Source of the DNA: Defluviitaleaceae bacterium | GTDB taxonomy: Bacteria; Bacillota; Clostridia; Lachnospirales; UBA5962 | Direction of reading: 5' to 3' | DNA length: 64,000 bases | Assembly: GCA_009779915.1 (NCBI GenBank) | Contig: WRBA01000008.1 | Span: 1-64,000 of the forward strand | Shown here: piece by piece, positions 43,021 to 51,160 of the stretch | Position numbering within the stretch: position 1 is the first letter of the stretch | Layout of the letters: every line of letters starts with the position of its first letter | Program-made: the position numbers and the translations under genes | The notes under the pieces: generated by a model | Database searches by the model: none | What the model was told of the DNA's origin: nothing | What the model saw: the letters and a program-made list of their open reading frames with translations, nothing else

Positions 43021-43719
43021 ATGATACGTTGTTATGCGGATTTTGTGGAAACTTTGTTAAATGCCGGCTTTTCAATGGGCGGCGGAAGTGATGATGGTAT
43101 TTATGCGGTTGTAAATACGGATTGGAATGAGCCCCCTTCTTCCGAGAACCCAATTCGCTGGCATACGGGAGAGCCGGATACAGACCCTTGGGAGTGGCGT
43201 ATACGGGTTTTGGATGAGCGTAATGATATTGCTTACGGCAAGCTGTTTTTCAAAAAAAGCGGCTATATTACAAGAGAATGGTATCCGTATTTTTTGACTG
43301 TTCGCCGTGGCGGTATATCTTTTAATGAAGCTTATGAATTGGGCACAATCAGCCATTTTGCCAAGCGGATTTATGAAGTTGTTGCTGGGAACGGCACTTT
43401 AGCCCTTCATGATATCAAGCAAATAGCAGGGTTTTCAAAAGAGGATAAGTCCGGCTTTGACAGAGCATTGACTGAGCTGCAAATGGGGCTGTTTTTAACT
43501 ATGTGCGGCAAGGCACATAAATCGTTAAGGCAAGCAGAAAGCAATAATGCATGGGCATCCACTGTGTTTTGTACAACGGAAAGTTTCTTTGGTGATGCGG
43601 TATTCGAGGAAGCTGCTAAAATTGCCAAAGATACAGCCTGGGAGAAACTTAAAGAGCAGATATTAAAACTTAATCAGGCAGCACAGGAAAAAAAGATAAA
43701 TAAATTTATATTAGGGTAA
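43021..43719 (+). CDS. AlkZ-related hypothetical protein
   Basis: The 232-residue soluble protein is preceded by GGAGGTAG. Its blocks (FVETLLNAGFSMGGGSDDGI, RWHTGEPDTDPWEWRIRVLD, KLFFKKSGYITREWYPYFL, FDRALTELQMGLFLTMCGK) match a Firmicutes family usually labelled AlkZ-related, which shares winged-helix features with DNA-glycosylase-like proteins. I recall this family by pattern only; no catalytic motif is evident and no function should be assumed. It ends at a bidirectional terminator. Confidence 0.65.
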   Translation: MIRCYADFVETLLNAGFSMGGGSDDGIYAVVNTDWNEPPSSENPIRWHTGEPDTDPWEWRIRVLDERNDIAYGKLFFKKSGYITREWYPYFLTVRRGGISFNEAYELGTISHFAKRIYEVVAGNGTLALHDIKQIAGFSKEDKSGFDRALTELQMGLFLTMCGKAHKSLRQAESNNAWASTVFCTTESFFGDAVFEEAAKIAKDTAWEKLKEQILKLNQAAQEKKINKFILG

Positions 43720-43721
43720 AT

Positions 43722-43757
43722 AAAATGCCTATCGTTAACTAATCGATAGGCATTTTT
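43722..43757. terminator. Bidirectional terminator between AlkZ-related gene and metH
   Basis: A 13-bp perfect stem (AAAATGCCTATCG with CGATAGGCATTTT) overlaps the metH stop codon. Confidence 0.9.
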
Positions 43758-46129
43758 GCTTTGTGCTGATCCAACACCTTCACCGCATACTTCACAGCTC
43801 CCATTGCATCAGGGGAGTAAAAATCTGCTCCTATTTCATTTGCATAGCTTTCCGTAAGAACAGCACCTCCAACCATGATTTGACAATGAGGGGCTTTTTC
43901 TTTTATACGGGCGATGGTCTCCTCCATATAAGCGACAGTGGTGGTCATAAGGGCACTTAGCCCCACTAAATTAACCTTTTCCTTAATCACAGTTTCTAAA
44001 ACCAAATCAGGCTCAACATTCTTACCTAAATCGATTATATGAAAATTGTAATTTTCAAGAAGAGTTTTTACAATATTTTTGCCTATATCATGGATGTCTC
44101 CTTTTACTGTTGCAAGGACAATAGTGCCTCGTTTAGCAGTGGTCTGCCCCTTTTTTGACATATGCAGCCTTATAGCCTCGAAAGCTGATTTAGCCGCAGA
44201 GGCACTCATAAGAAGCTGAGGCAAAAATATTACCCCCTTCTCAAAATCTTGCCCAGCTTTATCAAGTGACGGAATTAAGTGTTCGTTTATAATATCAAGG
44301 CTGTCTGTATCTTTTAGCATACTTTGGGTAATTAAGCGGGCATCTTCTCCCAAGCCGCTAAGGATTGCGTTAAATAGGGAAGTTGAGGTGTCTTTTTTTA
44401 CATCGTCCGGTGCTTTAGGAGAAAATACCTTTATATAATTTGAAGAATTTTCATCCTGTCCGGTCAGGAGGTTATGAATATGCACAGCGTCCATCATAGA
44501 TTTATTTGCTGTATTAACAATTGCCGCAGATAATCCTCTGCTTGCGGCAAGAAGCAAAAATCCCGCATTTAAAATTTCCCGGCTGGGCAAACCAAAAGAG
44601 ATATTGGATACCCCAAGTATTGTAGAAAGCCCCATTTGATTTTTAAGATAATCCACAGTGTCAAGAGTGATTTTTGCGTTATTGTCATTTGTGCTAATGG
44701 TTAGAGTTAAAGCATCTACAACTATATCTTCTTTTGGGATGCCGTAGTGTGCGGCTTCTTTCACAATTTTTTCGGCAATAGCTACTCTGCCTCCAGTAGT
44801 TTCAGGGATACCTCCATCATCTAGCAAAAGGGCAACCAAAGCAGCCCCATATTTTTTAGCTAAAGGTAAAATTTGTTCCAAAGACTCTTTTTTACCATTG
44901 ACGGAGTTTAAAAGAGGCTTGCCGTTGTATAGGCGAAGCGCCGCCTCGGCAGCGGTGATATTTGCTGTGTCAATAACAAGTGGGACAGCAGTTATACTTT
45001 GCAAACCAAATACTGCCTCGGCGAGAGTTTTTGCTTCATCAATACCAGGCATGCCTGCATTTACATCTAATAATAGGGCACCTTCGTCAATTTGAGCCAG
45101 TCCTTCTCTAAGGACATATTCCATATCATTATCTTTAAGGGCTTGTTTAAGGCGCGGCTTGCCTGTTGGGTTAATCCGCTCACCGATTATAGCTAAGGAG
45201 TCGCCAAGAATAACAGTTTGACCGTATGAGGATATACGAGTAACCATTTCTTTAGAGATTTTTATAGACATTTTATCCATTTTATTACAAGCGGCAATCA
45301 TAGCTGCAATATGTTTAGGCTCCGTGCCGCAGCATCCTCCTATAATAGAGACCCCCTGAGCGGCAATTTCAACCATATGTTCGGCAAACTCTTCACAACT
45401 CATATCATAAACAGTGTTTTTGCCTGTAATTTTAGGCAAGCCGCCGTTAGGGCTTATCATAACAGGAAGGTTTGTAGAGGCGAGAACCTCCGCAGCAAGC
45501 TCTTTCATCTGTATGGGACCTGTGCCGCAGTTTAAGCCTAAGGCGCACGCTCCAAGGCTTTCTATCATAGTTACGGCAGTTAATATATCCGCCCCTGTTA
45601 AAAGTCTTCCTGTTGCGTCAGGTGTAAATGAGACCATAATCGGTAAATTGCTGTATTCCTTTGCTCCAATCATAGCTGCTTTAATTTCATATGTGTCATT
45701 CATGGTTTCGATTAAAATTAAGTCAGCTCCGGCTTCTTCCGCGGCTCTTGCCATTTCGCCGAAGATTTCCACAGCACTCTCAAAAGATAAATCACCGAAA
45801 GGTGCTAAAAGTTTTCCCGTAGGTCCGATATCTAAAGCGACCTTGGCACGTCCGTTTGCGGCTGATTTGGAAATTTTTACAGCCGCCTCTATAATTTCAT
45901 TCACCTCATAGCCAGAATCAGCAAGCTTTAAACGATTTGCCCCAAGAGTGTTTGCCGTAATAATATCACAGCCTGCATCGGCATACCCTTTTTGAATATC
46001 TTCGATTATATGAGGTTTTGTAATATTCCAAATCTCCGGCAGAGTATCAAGCCCATGGCTTTGTAAAATAGAGCCCATTGCTCCATCAAAAAATATCAGC
46101 TCTTTGCCTAGTTTATCAAATAAATCCAT
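43739..46129 (-). CDS. metH: Cobalamin-dependent methionine synthase, short form (MetH without activation domain)
   Basis: The 796-residue protein has three modules. About 1-285: homocysteine methyltransferase barrel with zinc cysteines in GLNCGTGP and IIGGCCGTEP. About 310-560: methyltetrahydrofolate-binding barrel (GERINPTGKPRLKQAL, LLDVNAGMPGIDE). About 590-796: cobalamin-binding cap and Rossmann domain with GDIHDIGKNIV (Asp-x-His-x-x-Gly base-off motif) and MVGGAVLT. The C-terminal AdoMet reactivation domain of E. coli MetH is absent; the gene just upstream encodes that domain separately. The operon metF-activation-metH makes methionine from homocysteine via methyl-THF. Confidence 0.93.
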   Translation of the reverse strand: MDLFDKLGKELIFFDGAMGSILQSHGLDTLPEIWNITKPHIIEDIQKGYADAGCDIITANTLGANRLKLADSGYEVNEIIEAAVKISKSAANGRAKVALDIGPTGKLLAPFGDLSFESAVEIFGEMARAAEEAGADLILIETMNDTYEIKAAMIGAKEYSNLPIMVSFTPDATGRLLTGADILTAVTMIESLGACALGLNCGTGPIQMKELAAEVLASTNLPVMISPNGGLPKITGKNTVYDMSCEEFAEHMVEIAAQGVSIIGGCCGTEPKHIAAMIAACNKMDKMSIKISKEMVTRISSYGQTVILGDSLAIIGERINPTGKPRLKQALKDNDMEYVLREGLAQIDEGALLLDVNAGMPGIDEAKTLAEAVFGLQSITAVPLVIDTANITAAEAALRLYNGKPLLNSVNGKKESLEQILPLAKKYGAALVALLLDDGGIPETTGGRVAIAEKIVKEAAHYGIPKEDIVVDALTLTISTNDNNAKITLDTVDYLKNQMGLSTILGVSNISFGLPSREILNAGFLLLAASRGLSAAIVNTANKSMMDAVHIHNLLTGQDENSSNYIKVFSPKAPDDVKKDTSTSLFNAILSGLGEDARLITQSMLKDTDSLDIINEHLIPSLDKAGQDFEKGVIFLPQLLMSASAAKSAFEAIRLHMSKKGQTTAKRGTIVLATVKGDIHDIGKNIVKTLLENYNFHIIDLGKNVEPDLVLETVIKEKVNLVGLSALMTTTVAYMEETIARIKEKAPHCQIMVGGAVLTESYANEIGADFYSPDAMGAVKYAVKVLDQHKAKMPID

Positions 46130-46130
46130 T

Positions 46131-46736
46131 TTAATCTCTCCTAATGTAGTGGTTCATTATTGATTCACTATAAAACCCTATTACAGCTGTTACTGATTTG
46201 GATGGTACCAGCATATACCCATCGGTTAAAGTCAGACCAATCTGCTTGCCAGCATCTAAAAGTCCAAGTATATCTTTTTGATAAGCAATATCAAAATCTC
46301 CATATCCCGGGGAGAAGCGTGGGAGCATTTTCAAACTCGCAACCATTGTGTCCGCAGCAATTTCCATCTCCAGCTCATCACAATAAGCGTCCACCATGAC
46401 AGAGGCAATAGCGTCAGCCACAATAGCCTTACTCATATCAGCAACACTATAACGGCGAATAAGCCTATCGACTTGAATATCTAAGGTTAATGCTATCAGC
46501 GAAAGGCGGCTGCATCCGGTCAAATGCTTAGTCAAACTGGAACTATTAATAGTAAGCCCGTCTATCTCTACCATTTTATCACTCGTGCGGCAATCCCAAA
46601 TCCGGGCAAGGGATTTAGGTGCTCCTAAGGCTATAATCTCCTCAGCAATTTTATCAATCATAGCCAAGGTATTTCCATCTGCCAATTTCCCCTGATAACC
46701 TAAATAATCCAATACATCTCTCTTGTTAAGCCTCAT
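46131..46736 (-). CDS. MetH reactivation-domain protein
   Basis: The 201-residue protein corresponds to the AdoMet-binding activation domain of methionine synthase as a free polypeptide. The key RFSPGYGDF motif, which contacts AdoMet and cobalamin, is present, with an N-terminal KRDVLDYLGYQG. It lies 1 nt from metH and overlaps metF by 4 nt, so the three products should be made together. It would reductively remethylate cob(II)alamin on the short MetH. Confidence 0.88.
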   Translation of the reverse strand: MRLNKRDVLDYLGYQGKLADGNTLAMIDKIAEEIIALGAPKSLARIWDCRTSDKMVEIDGLTINSSSLTKHLTGCSRLSLIALTLDIQVDRLIRRYSVADMSKAIVADAIASVMVDAYCDELEMEIAADTMVASLKMLPRFSPGYGDFDIAYQKDILGLLDAGKQIGLTLTDGYMLVPSKSVTAVIGFYSESIMNHYIRRD

Positions 46737-47596
46737 TTAAAAATCTCCGACAAATTGCCCATAATATTTTTCGCGATATCAGGCTTATTCATAGTATAAA
46801 TATGCATATGGTTTATACCATTGGCAATAAGATCTATTATCTGCTCTGTGGCGTAAGCTATACCTGCTTGTTTCATAGCGTCAGGATTATCCGCAAATCT
46901 GTCTACAATGGCTTTAAAGCGTGGCGGCAATGCAGTGCCTGAAAGTTTGAAAATCCGTTCAACTTGCTTAGCGTTAGTAATAGGCATAATACCCGCAATT
47001 ACAGGCACATCAACTCCATTTTTAAGCAAGCGGAACATAAAATTATACAAAATATTATTATCAAAAAACATTTGTGTAGTCAAAAATGAACAGCCGGATT
47101 CAACTTTGACTTTTAAATATTCAATATCTTTTTGCAAGTTCGCAGACTCTGGATGCCCTTCGGGGTAACAAGCACCACCTACACAAAAATCCCCGTTTTT
47201 ATGGATTTCCTCAGTAAGTTCACTTGCATATTTATAATCTCCATGCAACAGCGGCTTATTTTGAGGTAAATCCCCTCTAAGTGCTAAAATATTTTCAATG
47301 TTTTTATCCTTAAGCTCCTTAAGGGTGCGGATAATATCATCTTTTTTTGATCCAATACATGTTAAATGAGCCAAAGCAGTAATGCCGTTAATATTTTGTA
47401 TTTCATGGGCTATTTGGGTTGTGTTATGAGAGCCAGCCCCACCGGCCCCATAAGTAATACTCATAAAAGAAGGGTTAAGCCGGGCTATTTCTTTAACAAC
47501 TTTTTGCACATTTCCAAGTACAGCTCCTTCTTTTGGCGGGAACAGCTCACAAGATACTGTAATTTCGCGGCTTTTTAAAATATTTGATATTTTCAA
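46733..47596 (-). CDS. metF: Methylenetetrahydrofolate reductase MetF
   Basis: The 287-residue MTHFR barrel starts with KISNILKSREITVSCELFPPKEG and has the FAD/folate motifs FMSITYGAGGAG, TCIGSKKDDI, NILALRGDLP and FLTTQMFFDN. It reduces methylene-THF to methyl-THF for MetH. No partner (MetV or zinc-binding subunit) is adjacent. AGGATTACCC-type spacing with GGAGG precedes the start. It is first gene of the methionine operon. No SAM or cobalamin riboswitch is recognisable upstream. Confidence 0.93.
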   Translation of the reverse strand: MKISNILKSREITVSCELFPPKEGAVLGNVQKVVKEIARLNPSFMSITYGAGGAGSHNTTQIAHEIQNINGITALAHLTCIGSKKDDIIRTLKELKDKNIENILALRGDLPQNKPLLHGDYKYASELTEEIHKNGDFCVGGACYPEGHPESANLQKDIEYLKVKVESGCSFLTTQMFFDNNILYNFMFRLLKNGVDVPVIAGIMPITNAKQVERIFKLSGTALPPRFKAIVDRFADNPDAMKQAGIAYATEQIIDLIANGINHMHIYTMNKPDIAKNIMGNLSEIFK

Positions 47597-47638
47597 GGGT
47601 AATCCTCCAAGTTATCTTTAAAATTTACATATACTGCT

Positions 47639-47710
47639 TTAACTTGTAAAATGCTACAAGTTAACTCACTATATTTCTATATCCTAGTATGTTTGACAAG
47701 CTTTTGTCAA
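47639..47710 (-). promoter_or_regulatory. Two palindromes upstream of metF
   Basis: A 10-bp perfect hairpin (47639-47648 with 47655-47664, loop AAATGC) and the 18-nt inverted repeat TTGACAA-GCTT-TTGTCAA (47693-47710), which contains a minus-strand -35-like TTGACA. Both lie in the metF upstream region and are candidate control sites; no matching -10 is convincing. Confidence 0.45.
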
Positions 47711-47720
47711 TACATATTGC

Positions 47721-47749
47721 TTGAAATAAGGCAGATTATGTTCTATTAT
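47721..47749 (+). promoter_or_regulatory. Promoter of the asparaginase operon
   Basis: TTGAAA (47721-47726), 17 bp, TATTAT (47744-47749). The start would be near 47756, with a leader of about 90 nt. Confidence 0.6.
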
Positions 47750-47847
47750 ATACTTAATGGGTACTATAGCCGTTCAACTTAAGAAACTCGCTTAAGGGCG
47801 CGTATTTTCAAATTGATTCACTATATCATAAAACAGGAGGGGTTTTA

Positions 47848-48858
47848 ATGGCTTTAATCGCAAAAGAATACCGCGGGGAACTTGCGGATTTATACCATTA
47901 CGGTCATATTGTGGCAGTGGATACGGAAGGGAAAATATTATGGCAGTTAGGGGATCCTAATCGCGTAACTTATTCCCGCTCTTCAGCAAAGCTTATGCAA
48001 GCAATACCAGTTGTAGAAAGCGGTGCTTTGGAAAAATATAATATTACGGAGAGGGAGCTTGCTCTCATGTGTGCCTCCCACCGGGGGGAGAATTTTCACA
48101 CGGAAGCGGTTTTAGCTATTTTAAACAAAGCGGGGCTTAGTGAAACCCATCTACAATGCGGCACACATTACCCTCTTGCACCTTATATGGAAGATAAGCT
48201 CAAAGCAGAGGGTATTACGCCAACCTCAGTACATAGCAACTGCTCAGGCAAACACGCAGGGCTTTTAATAGCAGCTAAAGCTCTTGGGCTTGGGATTGAT
48301 GATTATTATACGAGTTCCCATTATCTCCAGCAAAGAGCAACGGAAGTTATTGCCCAAATATGCGATTATCCCGCTGATGAAATTATACTCGGTCTCGACG
48401 GCTGCGGTGTTCCGGTTCATGCTATGCCTATTTATAAGTTTGCCCAGGGTTACGCTAAAATGTCGAAACCTGAAACATTGGGGGATAATCTATCCAAAAC
48501 AATCAGCCGCATTACAGCGGCTATGCTTAAAAATCCGGAAATGGTTGACGGCACGGAAGGCTTTACTACAGAACTTATGCAAACATTTGGGGATAGGCTG
48601 TTTTGTAAATCCGGAGCAAATGCTTTTTACGCCATAGGGATAATAGATAAAGGTATTGGCATTGCTATGAAAATGGACGGCGGTGCATCGCCTATTGTAC
48701 CAATTGCTATGCTTGAGACCCTTGTGCAAATTGGGGTGATAACAAAAGATGAAGCGGATAAACTTCCAACTCACAAGCCTATGACTATAAAGGAAAATCA
48801 TAAAGGTGAAGTAATCGGAAAAACAATACCTGAATTCATTTTGGAGAGGCTTTCATGA
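47848..48858 (+). CDS. L-asparaginase II family protein
   Basis: The 336-residue protein belongs to the Asparaginase_II family (distinct from the classical AnsA/AnsB fold): YSRSSAKLMQAIPVVESGA, MCASHRGENFHTEAVLAIL, HSNCSGKHAGLLIAAKALG, LGLDGCGVPVHAMPIYKFA. It hydrolyses asparagine to aspartate and ammonia in the cytosol. Aspartate could feed aspA and the fumarate-reducing operon at 28-38 kb. GGAGG lies 8 nt before the start. It overlaps the DRTGG gene by 4 nt (ATGA), so they are translationally coupled. Confidence 0.9.
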   Translation: MALIAKEYRGELADLYHYGHIVAVDTEGKILWQLGDPNRVTYSRSSAKLMQAIPVVESGALEKYNITERELALMCASHRGENFHTEAVLAILNKAGLSETHLQCGTHYPLAPYMEDKLKAEGITPTSVHSNCSGKHAGLLIAAKALGLGIDDYYTSSHYLQQRATEVIAQICDYPADEIILGLDGCGVPVHAMPIYKFAQGYAKMSKPETLGDNLSKTISRITAAMLKNPEMVDGTEGFTTELMQTFGDRLFCKSGANAFYAIGIIDKGIGIAMKMDGGASPIVPIAMLETLVQIGVITKDEADKLPTHKPMTIKENHKGEVIGKTIPEFILERLS

Positions 48859-49181
48859 CAGTTGAAAAATTGGCAAAAGATTTGAATTTAGAATTTGCGG
48901 CAGGTGAAAACGGCTCTTCGAGGGTGATCTCAGGGGTTTATATTTGCGATTTGTTAAGTTTTGCTATGAGCAAGGCTCCTAAAGGTTCTGCATGGATAAC
49001 TATAATGAATAATTTAAATTTAGTGGCAGCAGCATCTTTTGCGGATGTATCTTGTGTAATCATATGCCACGGTATAATCCCTGATAAGGCAGCAATAGAA
49101 AAAGCTAACGAGCTGGGGCTGCCAATACTTTTATCTAACCTTCCTGCTTTTGAGACAGGTAAGGCTATATATTTATCATAG
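48855..49181 (+). CDS. DRTGG-domain protein
   Basis: This 108-residue protein resembles the isolated DRTGG/HPr-kinase N-terminal-like domain (MTVEKLAKDLNLEFAAGENG, GVYICDLLSFAMSKAPKGSA, CVIICHGIIPDKAAIEKANE). Such small proteins in Clostridia are often beside FeS-hydrogenase or serine-kinase genes; their role is unknown. Here it is coupled to asparaginase, hinting at a regulatory or ligand-binding partner. Confidence 0.75.
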   Translation: MTVEKLAKDLNLEFAAGENGSSRVISGVYICDLLSFAMSKAPKGSAWITIMNNLNLVAAASFADVSCVIICHGIIPDKAAIEKANELGLPILLSNLPAFETGKAIYLS

Positions 49182-49220
49182 CCCTAAGCAGGCTTTTATG
49201 GATATTTGCTTTATGATAAA

Positions 49221-49268
49221 AATAAAAGCACTGTTACCTTTGCTTACAAGGCCAACAGTGCTTTTATT
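49221..49268. terminator. Bidirectional terminator
   Basis: A 15-bp perfect stem (49221-49235 with 49254-49268) around an 18-nt loop, with A/T runs on both sides. It separates the DRTGG gene from the convergent microprotein gene. Confidence 0.85.
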
Positions 49269-49276
49269 AAAAATTT

Positions 49277-49426
49277 CTAGTTGCTGCTCATCATAAGCAG
49301 CATGAGAGGTAACATATTGTTGTTCATGCCACCAAACATTCCCGGGAAAAGAAGCATCAAAAGTAAAAACATATGCATATTATTTTCGCCGCCAAATCCA
49401 TGACCGTGATTAAATCCTTGAACCAT
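49277..49426 (-). CDS. Met-rich hydrophobic microprotein (49 residues)
   Basis: The ATG at 49426 follows a strong AAGGAGG with 7-nt spacing; the longer upstream frame has no site and crosses the promoter. Ten of 49 residues are Met, and there is a His/Gly-rich N terminus (GFNHGHGFGG) followed by two hydrophobic blocks (LLLMLLFPGMFGG and LPLMLLMM), so a membrane-inserted peptide is likely. No family is recognised. It has its own promoter with a perfect palindromic operator and its own terminator, strong signs of a real, regulated gene. The His and Met content could suit metal binding, but this is speculation. Confidence 0.72.
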   Translation of the reverse strand: MVQGFNHGHGFGGENNMHMFLLLMLLFPGMFGGMNNNMLPLMLLMMSSN

Positions 49427-49454
49427 TAATAGGCCTCCTTTTATTAATTGGAGC

Positions 49455-49484
49455 ATTATAGCCAATCACCATGGTGATTGACTA
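49455..49484 (-). promoter_or_regulatory. Promoter with embedded 18-bp perfect palindrome
   Basis: On the minus strand -10 TATAAT (49455-49460) and -35 TAGTCA (49479-49484) are 18 bp apart. CAATCACCATGGTGATTG (49463-49480), a perfect palindrome, fills the spacer, an arrangement typical of repressor or MerR-like control. The start would be near 49448, 22 nt before the microprotein. Confidence 0.75.
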
Positions 49485-49605
49485 TATATTTTTTACTTTT
49501 ATTGATTTTTTTGCTCCGTTTTATAGTTCATATTATTGCAGTTGCAGATAAATAGTGCTTGTCTGTGGTATATTTTATATAAGTGCGAATATTTATACAA
49601 AAATA

Positions 49606-49634
49606 TTGCATAAAAATTCATGCAGTGCTATACT
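49606..49634 (+). promoter_or_regulatory. argF promoter with ARG box
   Basis: TTGCAT (49606-49611), 17 bp, TATACT (49629-49634). TGCATAAAAATTCA (49607-49620) differs at one base from the ArgR half-operator TGAATNNNNATTCA and overlaps the -35. A weaker second box lies at about 49583-49600. This predicts arginine-dependent repression by ArgR. Confidence 0.75.
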
Positions 49635-49671
49635 ATTATCAAAACAGAATCTGAAAGGAGTCAGTAATAGT

Positions 49672-50580
49672 ATGAAAAAAGACCTTACCAAGCTAATGGA
49701 TCTCACAAAAGAGGATATAGTGGGGATTTTAAATTTAGCCGACCAAATGAAAAAAGATTTTAAAAATGGCAAGGAGCATAAAATTCTTAATGGCAAAACC
49801 TTGGCTATGATATTTCAAAAGTCATCCACCCGTACACGGGTTTCTTTTGAAACGGGCATGTATCAGCTGGGTGGTCAAGCTTTGTTTTTAAGTACTAACG
49901 ATTTACAAATTGGGCGGGGTGAGCCTGTGGAAGATACGGCAAGAGTCCTGTCCCGCTATGTAGATGGTATAATGATCCGTACATTTGAGCAAGAAGAGGT
50001 GGAAAAATGGGCTAAATGGGCTACAGTTCCTGTAATTAACGGGCTTACGGACTTTTCTCACCCATGCCAGGCTTTAGGGGATTTTATGACGGTGAGAGAG
50101 TATAAAGGAGCCTTAGAAAGTGTACATCTTGCTTACATAGGTGATGGTAATAATATGTGCAACTCTCTTATTGTAGGCGGGCTTACTTGTGGTATGACTG
50201 TATCTGTTGCCGCGCCTGAAGGATATGACCCTGATCCAAAAGTTTTGGATTTTGCTAAGAAATATGATGACAAATTTATACTTGTTAGATGCCCTAAGGA
50301 AGCCGCCGCTAAAGCGGATGTTTTAGTAACCGATGTTTGGGCAAGTATGGGGCAGGAATCAGAGGTAGCAGCCCGCAAAAAAGCGTTTGAAGGTTTCCAA
50401 ATAAATAATGAATTGTTGGCGCTTGCAAACCCTAAGGCGATAGTACAGCACTGTTTGCCTGTTAAGCGAGGGGAGGAAATAACTGCGGAAGTATTTGAAG
50501 CCCATGCAAAACCTATATTTGATGAGGCTGAAAACCGCCTACACGTACAAAAAGCGATAATGGCGTTGTTAATGGGATAA
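49672..50580 (+). CDS. argF: Ornithine carbamoyltransferase
   Basis: The start at 49672 follows AAAGGAG; upstream in-frame codons lie in the promoter. The 302-residue enzyme has the carbamoyl-phosphate motif KSSTRTRVSFE, HPCQALGD and the ornithine motif HCLPVKRGEE, all diagnostic. It converts ornithine and carbamoyl phosphate to citrulline, or runs in reverse in the arginine deiminase pathway. The ARG box in the promoter favours the biosynthetic role (argF rather than arcB). No other arg gene is adjacent. Confidence 0.95.
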   Translation: MKKDLTKLMDLTKEDIVGILNLADQMKKDFKNGKEHKILNGKTLAMIFQKSSTRTRVSFETGMYQLGGQALFLSTNDLQIGRGEPVEDTARVLSRYVDGIMIRTFEQEEVEKWAKWATVPVINGLTDFSHPCQALGDFMTVREYKGALESVHLAYIGDGNNMCNSLIVGGLTCGMTVSVAAPEGYDPDPKVLDFAKKYDDKFILVRCPKEAAAKADVLVTDVWASMGQESEVAARKKAFEGFQINNELLALANPKAIVQHCLPVKRGEEITAEVFEAHAKPIFDEAENRLHVQKAIMALLMG

Positions 50581-50608
50581 ACCATACCAATAAAAAGGAG
50601 ATAAAGAT

Positions 50609-51032
50609 ATGAGCTGTGTAACAGGTTTGGCACATATAGGTATTTATGTAAAAGATATTAATATATCAATAGATTTTTACAAAAAGCTAGGCTTTACACT
50701 TGACAGAGAGGAAAACCCTGGTGTAAAACTTGCCTTTCTAAGTGCCGGAACGGCTTTAATCGTGTTTCATGTTTGCCTAAATTTCATTTAGACAACATGA
50801 AACTACGATCTTAATAGAGCTTATCGAAAAACCTCATGAAAGAAGTGCCGGCATAGTAGACCATATTGCCCTGGAGGTAAGTGATATAGTGGCGGCAGTT
50901 GAAAAAGCAAATGCAGCGGGGGTTGTGATAGATGCCGCCACTATACGAGGCGTGGATATAATGGGTAGTATTAAAAACGTATTTTTCCACGGTTCTAACG
51001 GTGAGAGGCTGGAATTTTTTGAATATGCATAG
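50609..51032 (+). pseudogene. VOC/glyoxalase-fold gene split by a 50-bp insertion
   Basis: The 5' part reads as a VOC protein (VTGLAHIGIYVKDINISIDF, FLSAGTALI), then hits a stop at 50791 inside an inserted palindrome. The 3' part continues in another frame to TAG at 51030-51032 (IVDHIALEVSDIVAAVEKAN, GERLEFFEYA). Removing 50761-50815 joins ...AGTALI to ELIEKP... in frame with no other change, giving an intact protein of about 122 residues. It lies 28 nt after argF, with AAAAAGGAG before its start. The gene was therefore inactivated recently. Confidence 0.9.
50761..50815. mobile_element. 50-bp palindromic insertion with 5-bp target duplication
   Basis: Inserted DNA 50761-50810 has imperfect terminal inverted repeats (CGTGTTTCATGTT versus AACATGAAACTACG) and folds into one hairpin through CCTAAAT/ATTTAG. 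TTAAT precedes it (50756-50760) and follows it (50811-50815), a 5-bp target-site duplication. Exact excision restores the host gene. It has no coding capacity, so any mobilising enzyme acts in trans. Confidence 0.82.
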
Positions 51033-51036
51033 ACCT

Positions 51037-51082
51037 TTATAGTCAACAAACATGTTCAGGTTTTCATGTGCGTTGACTATAA
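51037..51082. repeat. Hairpin between the VOC gene and MATE gene
   Basis: Perfect 11-bp arms TTATAGTCAAC (51037-51047) and GTTGACTATAA (51072-51082), with an inner ACATG/CATGT pair. No T run follows. It may be a terminator-like or palindromic element. Confidence 0.6.
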
Positions 51083-51160
51083 CCATAAAGTGAAAACTTG
51101 ACTAATTTGGACAATGACATTAAGATATAGAGAGTATAATATATTTAGCGAGGCATCTTA

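Noticed and set aside
45414-45911. Plus-strand frame of 165 codons inside metH
   Set aside because: Antisense shadow of the homocysteine methyltransferase domain; no ribosome site or family match.
46131-46736. Truncated metH duplicate
   Set aside because: It contains only the activation-domain motif RFSPGYGD and complements the short MetH; this split is a regular arrangement in Clostridia.
47597-47847. SAM or cobalamin riboswitch before the methionine operon
   Set aside because: None of the conserved riboswitch cores is visible; only simple hairpins are present.
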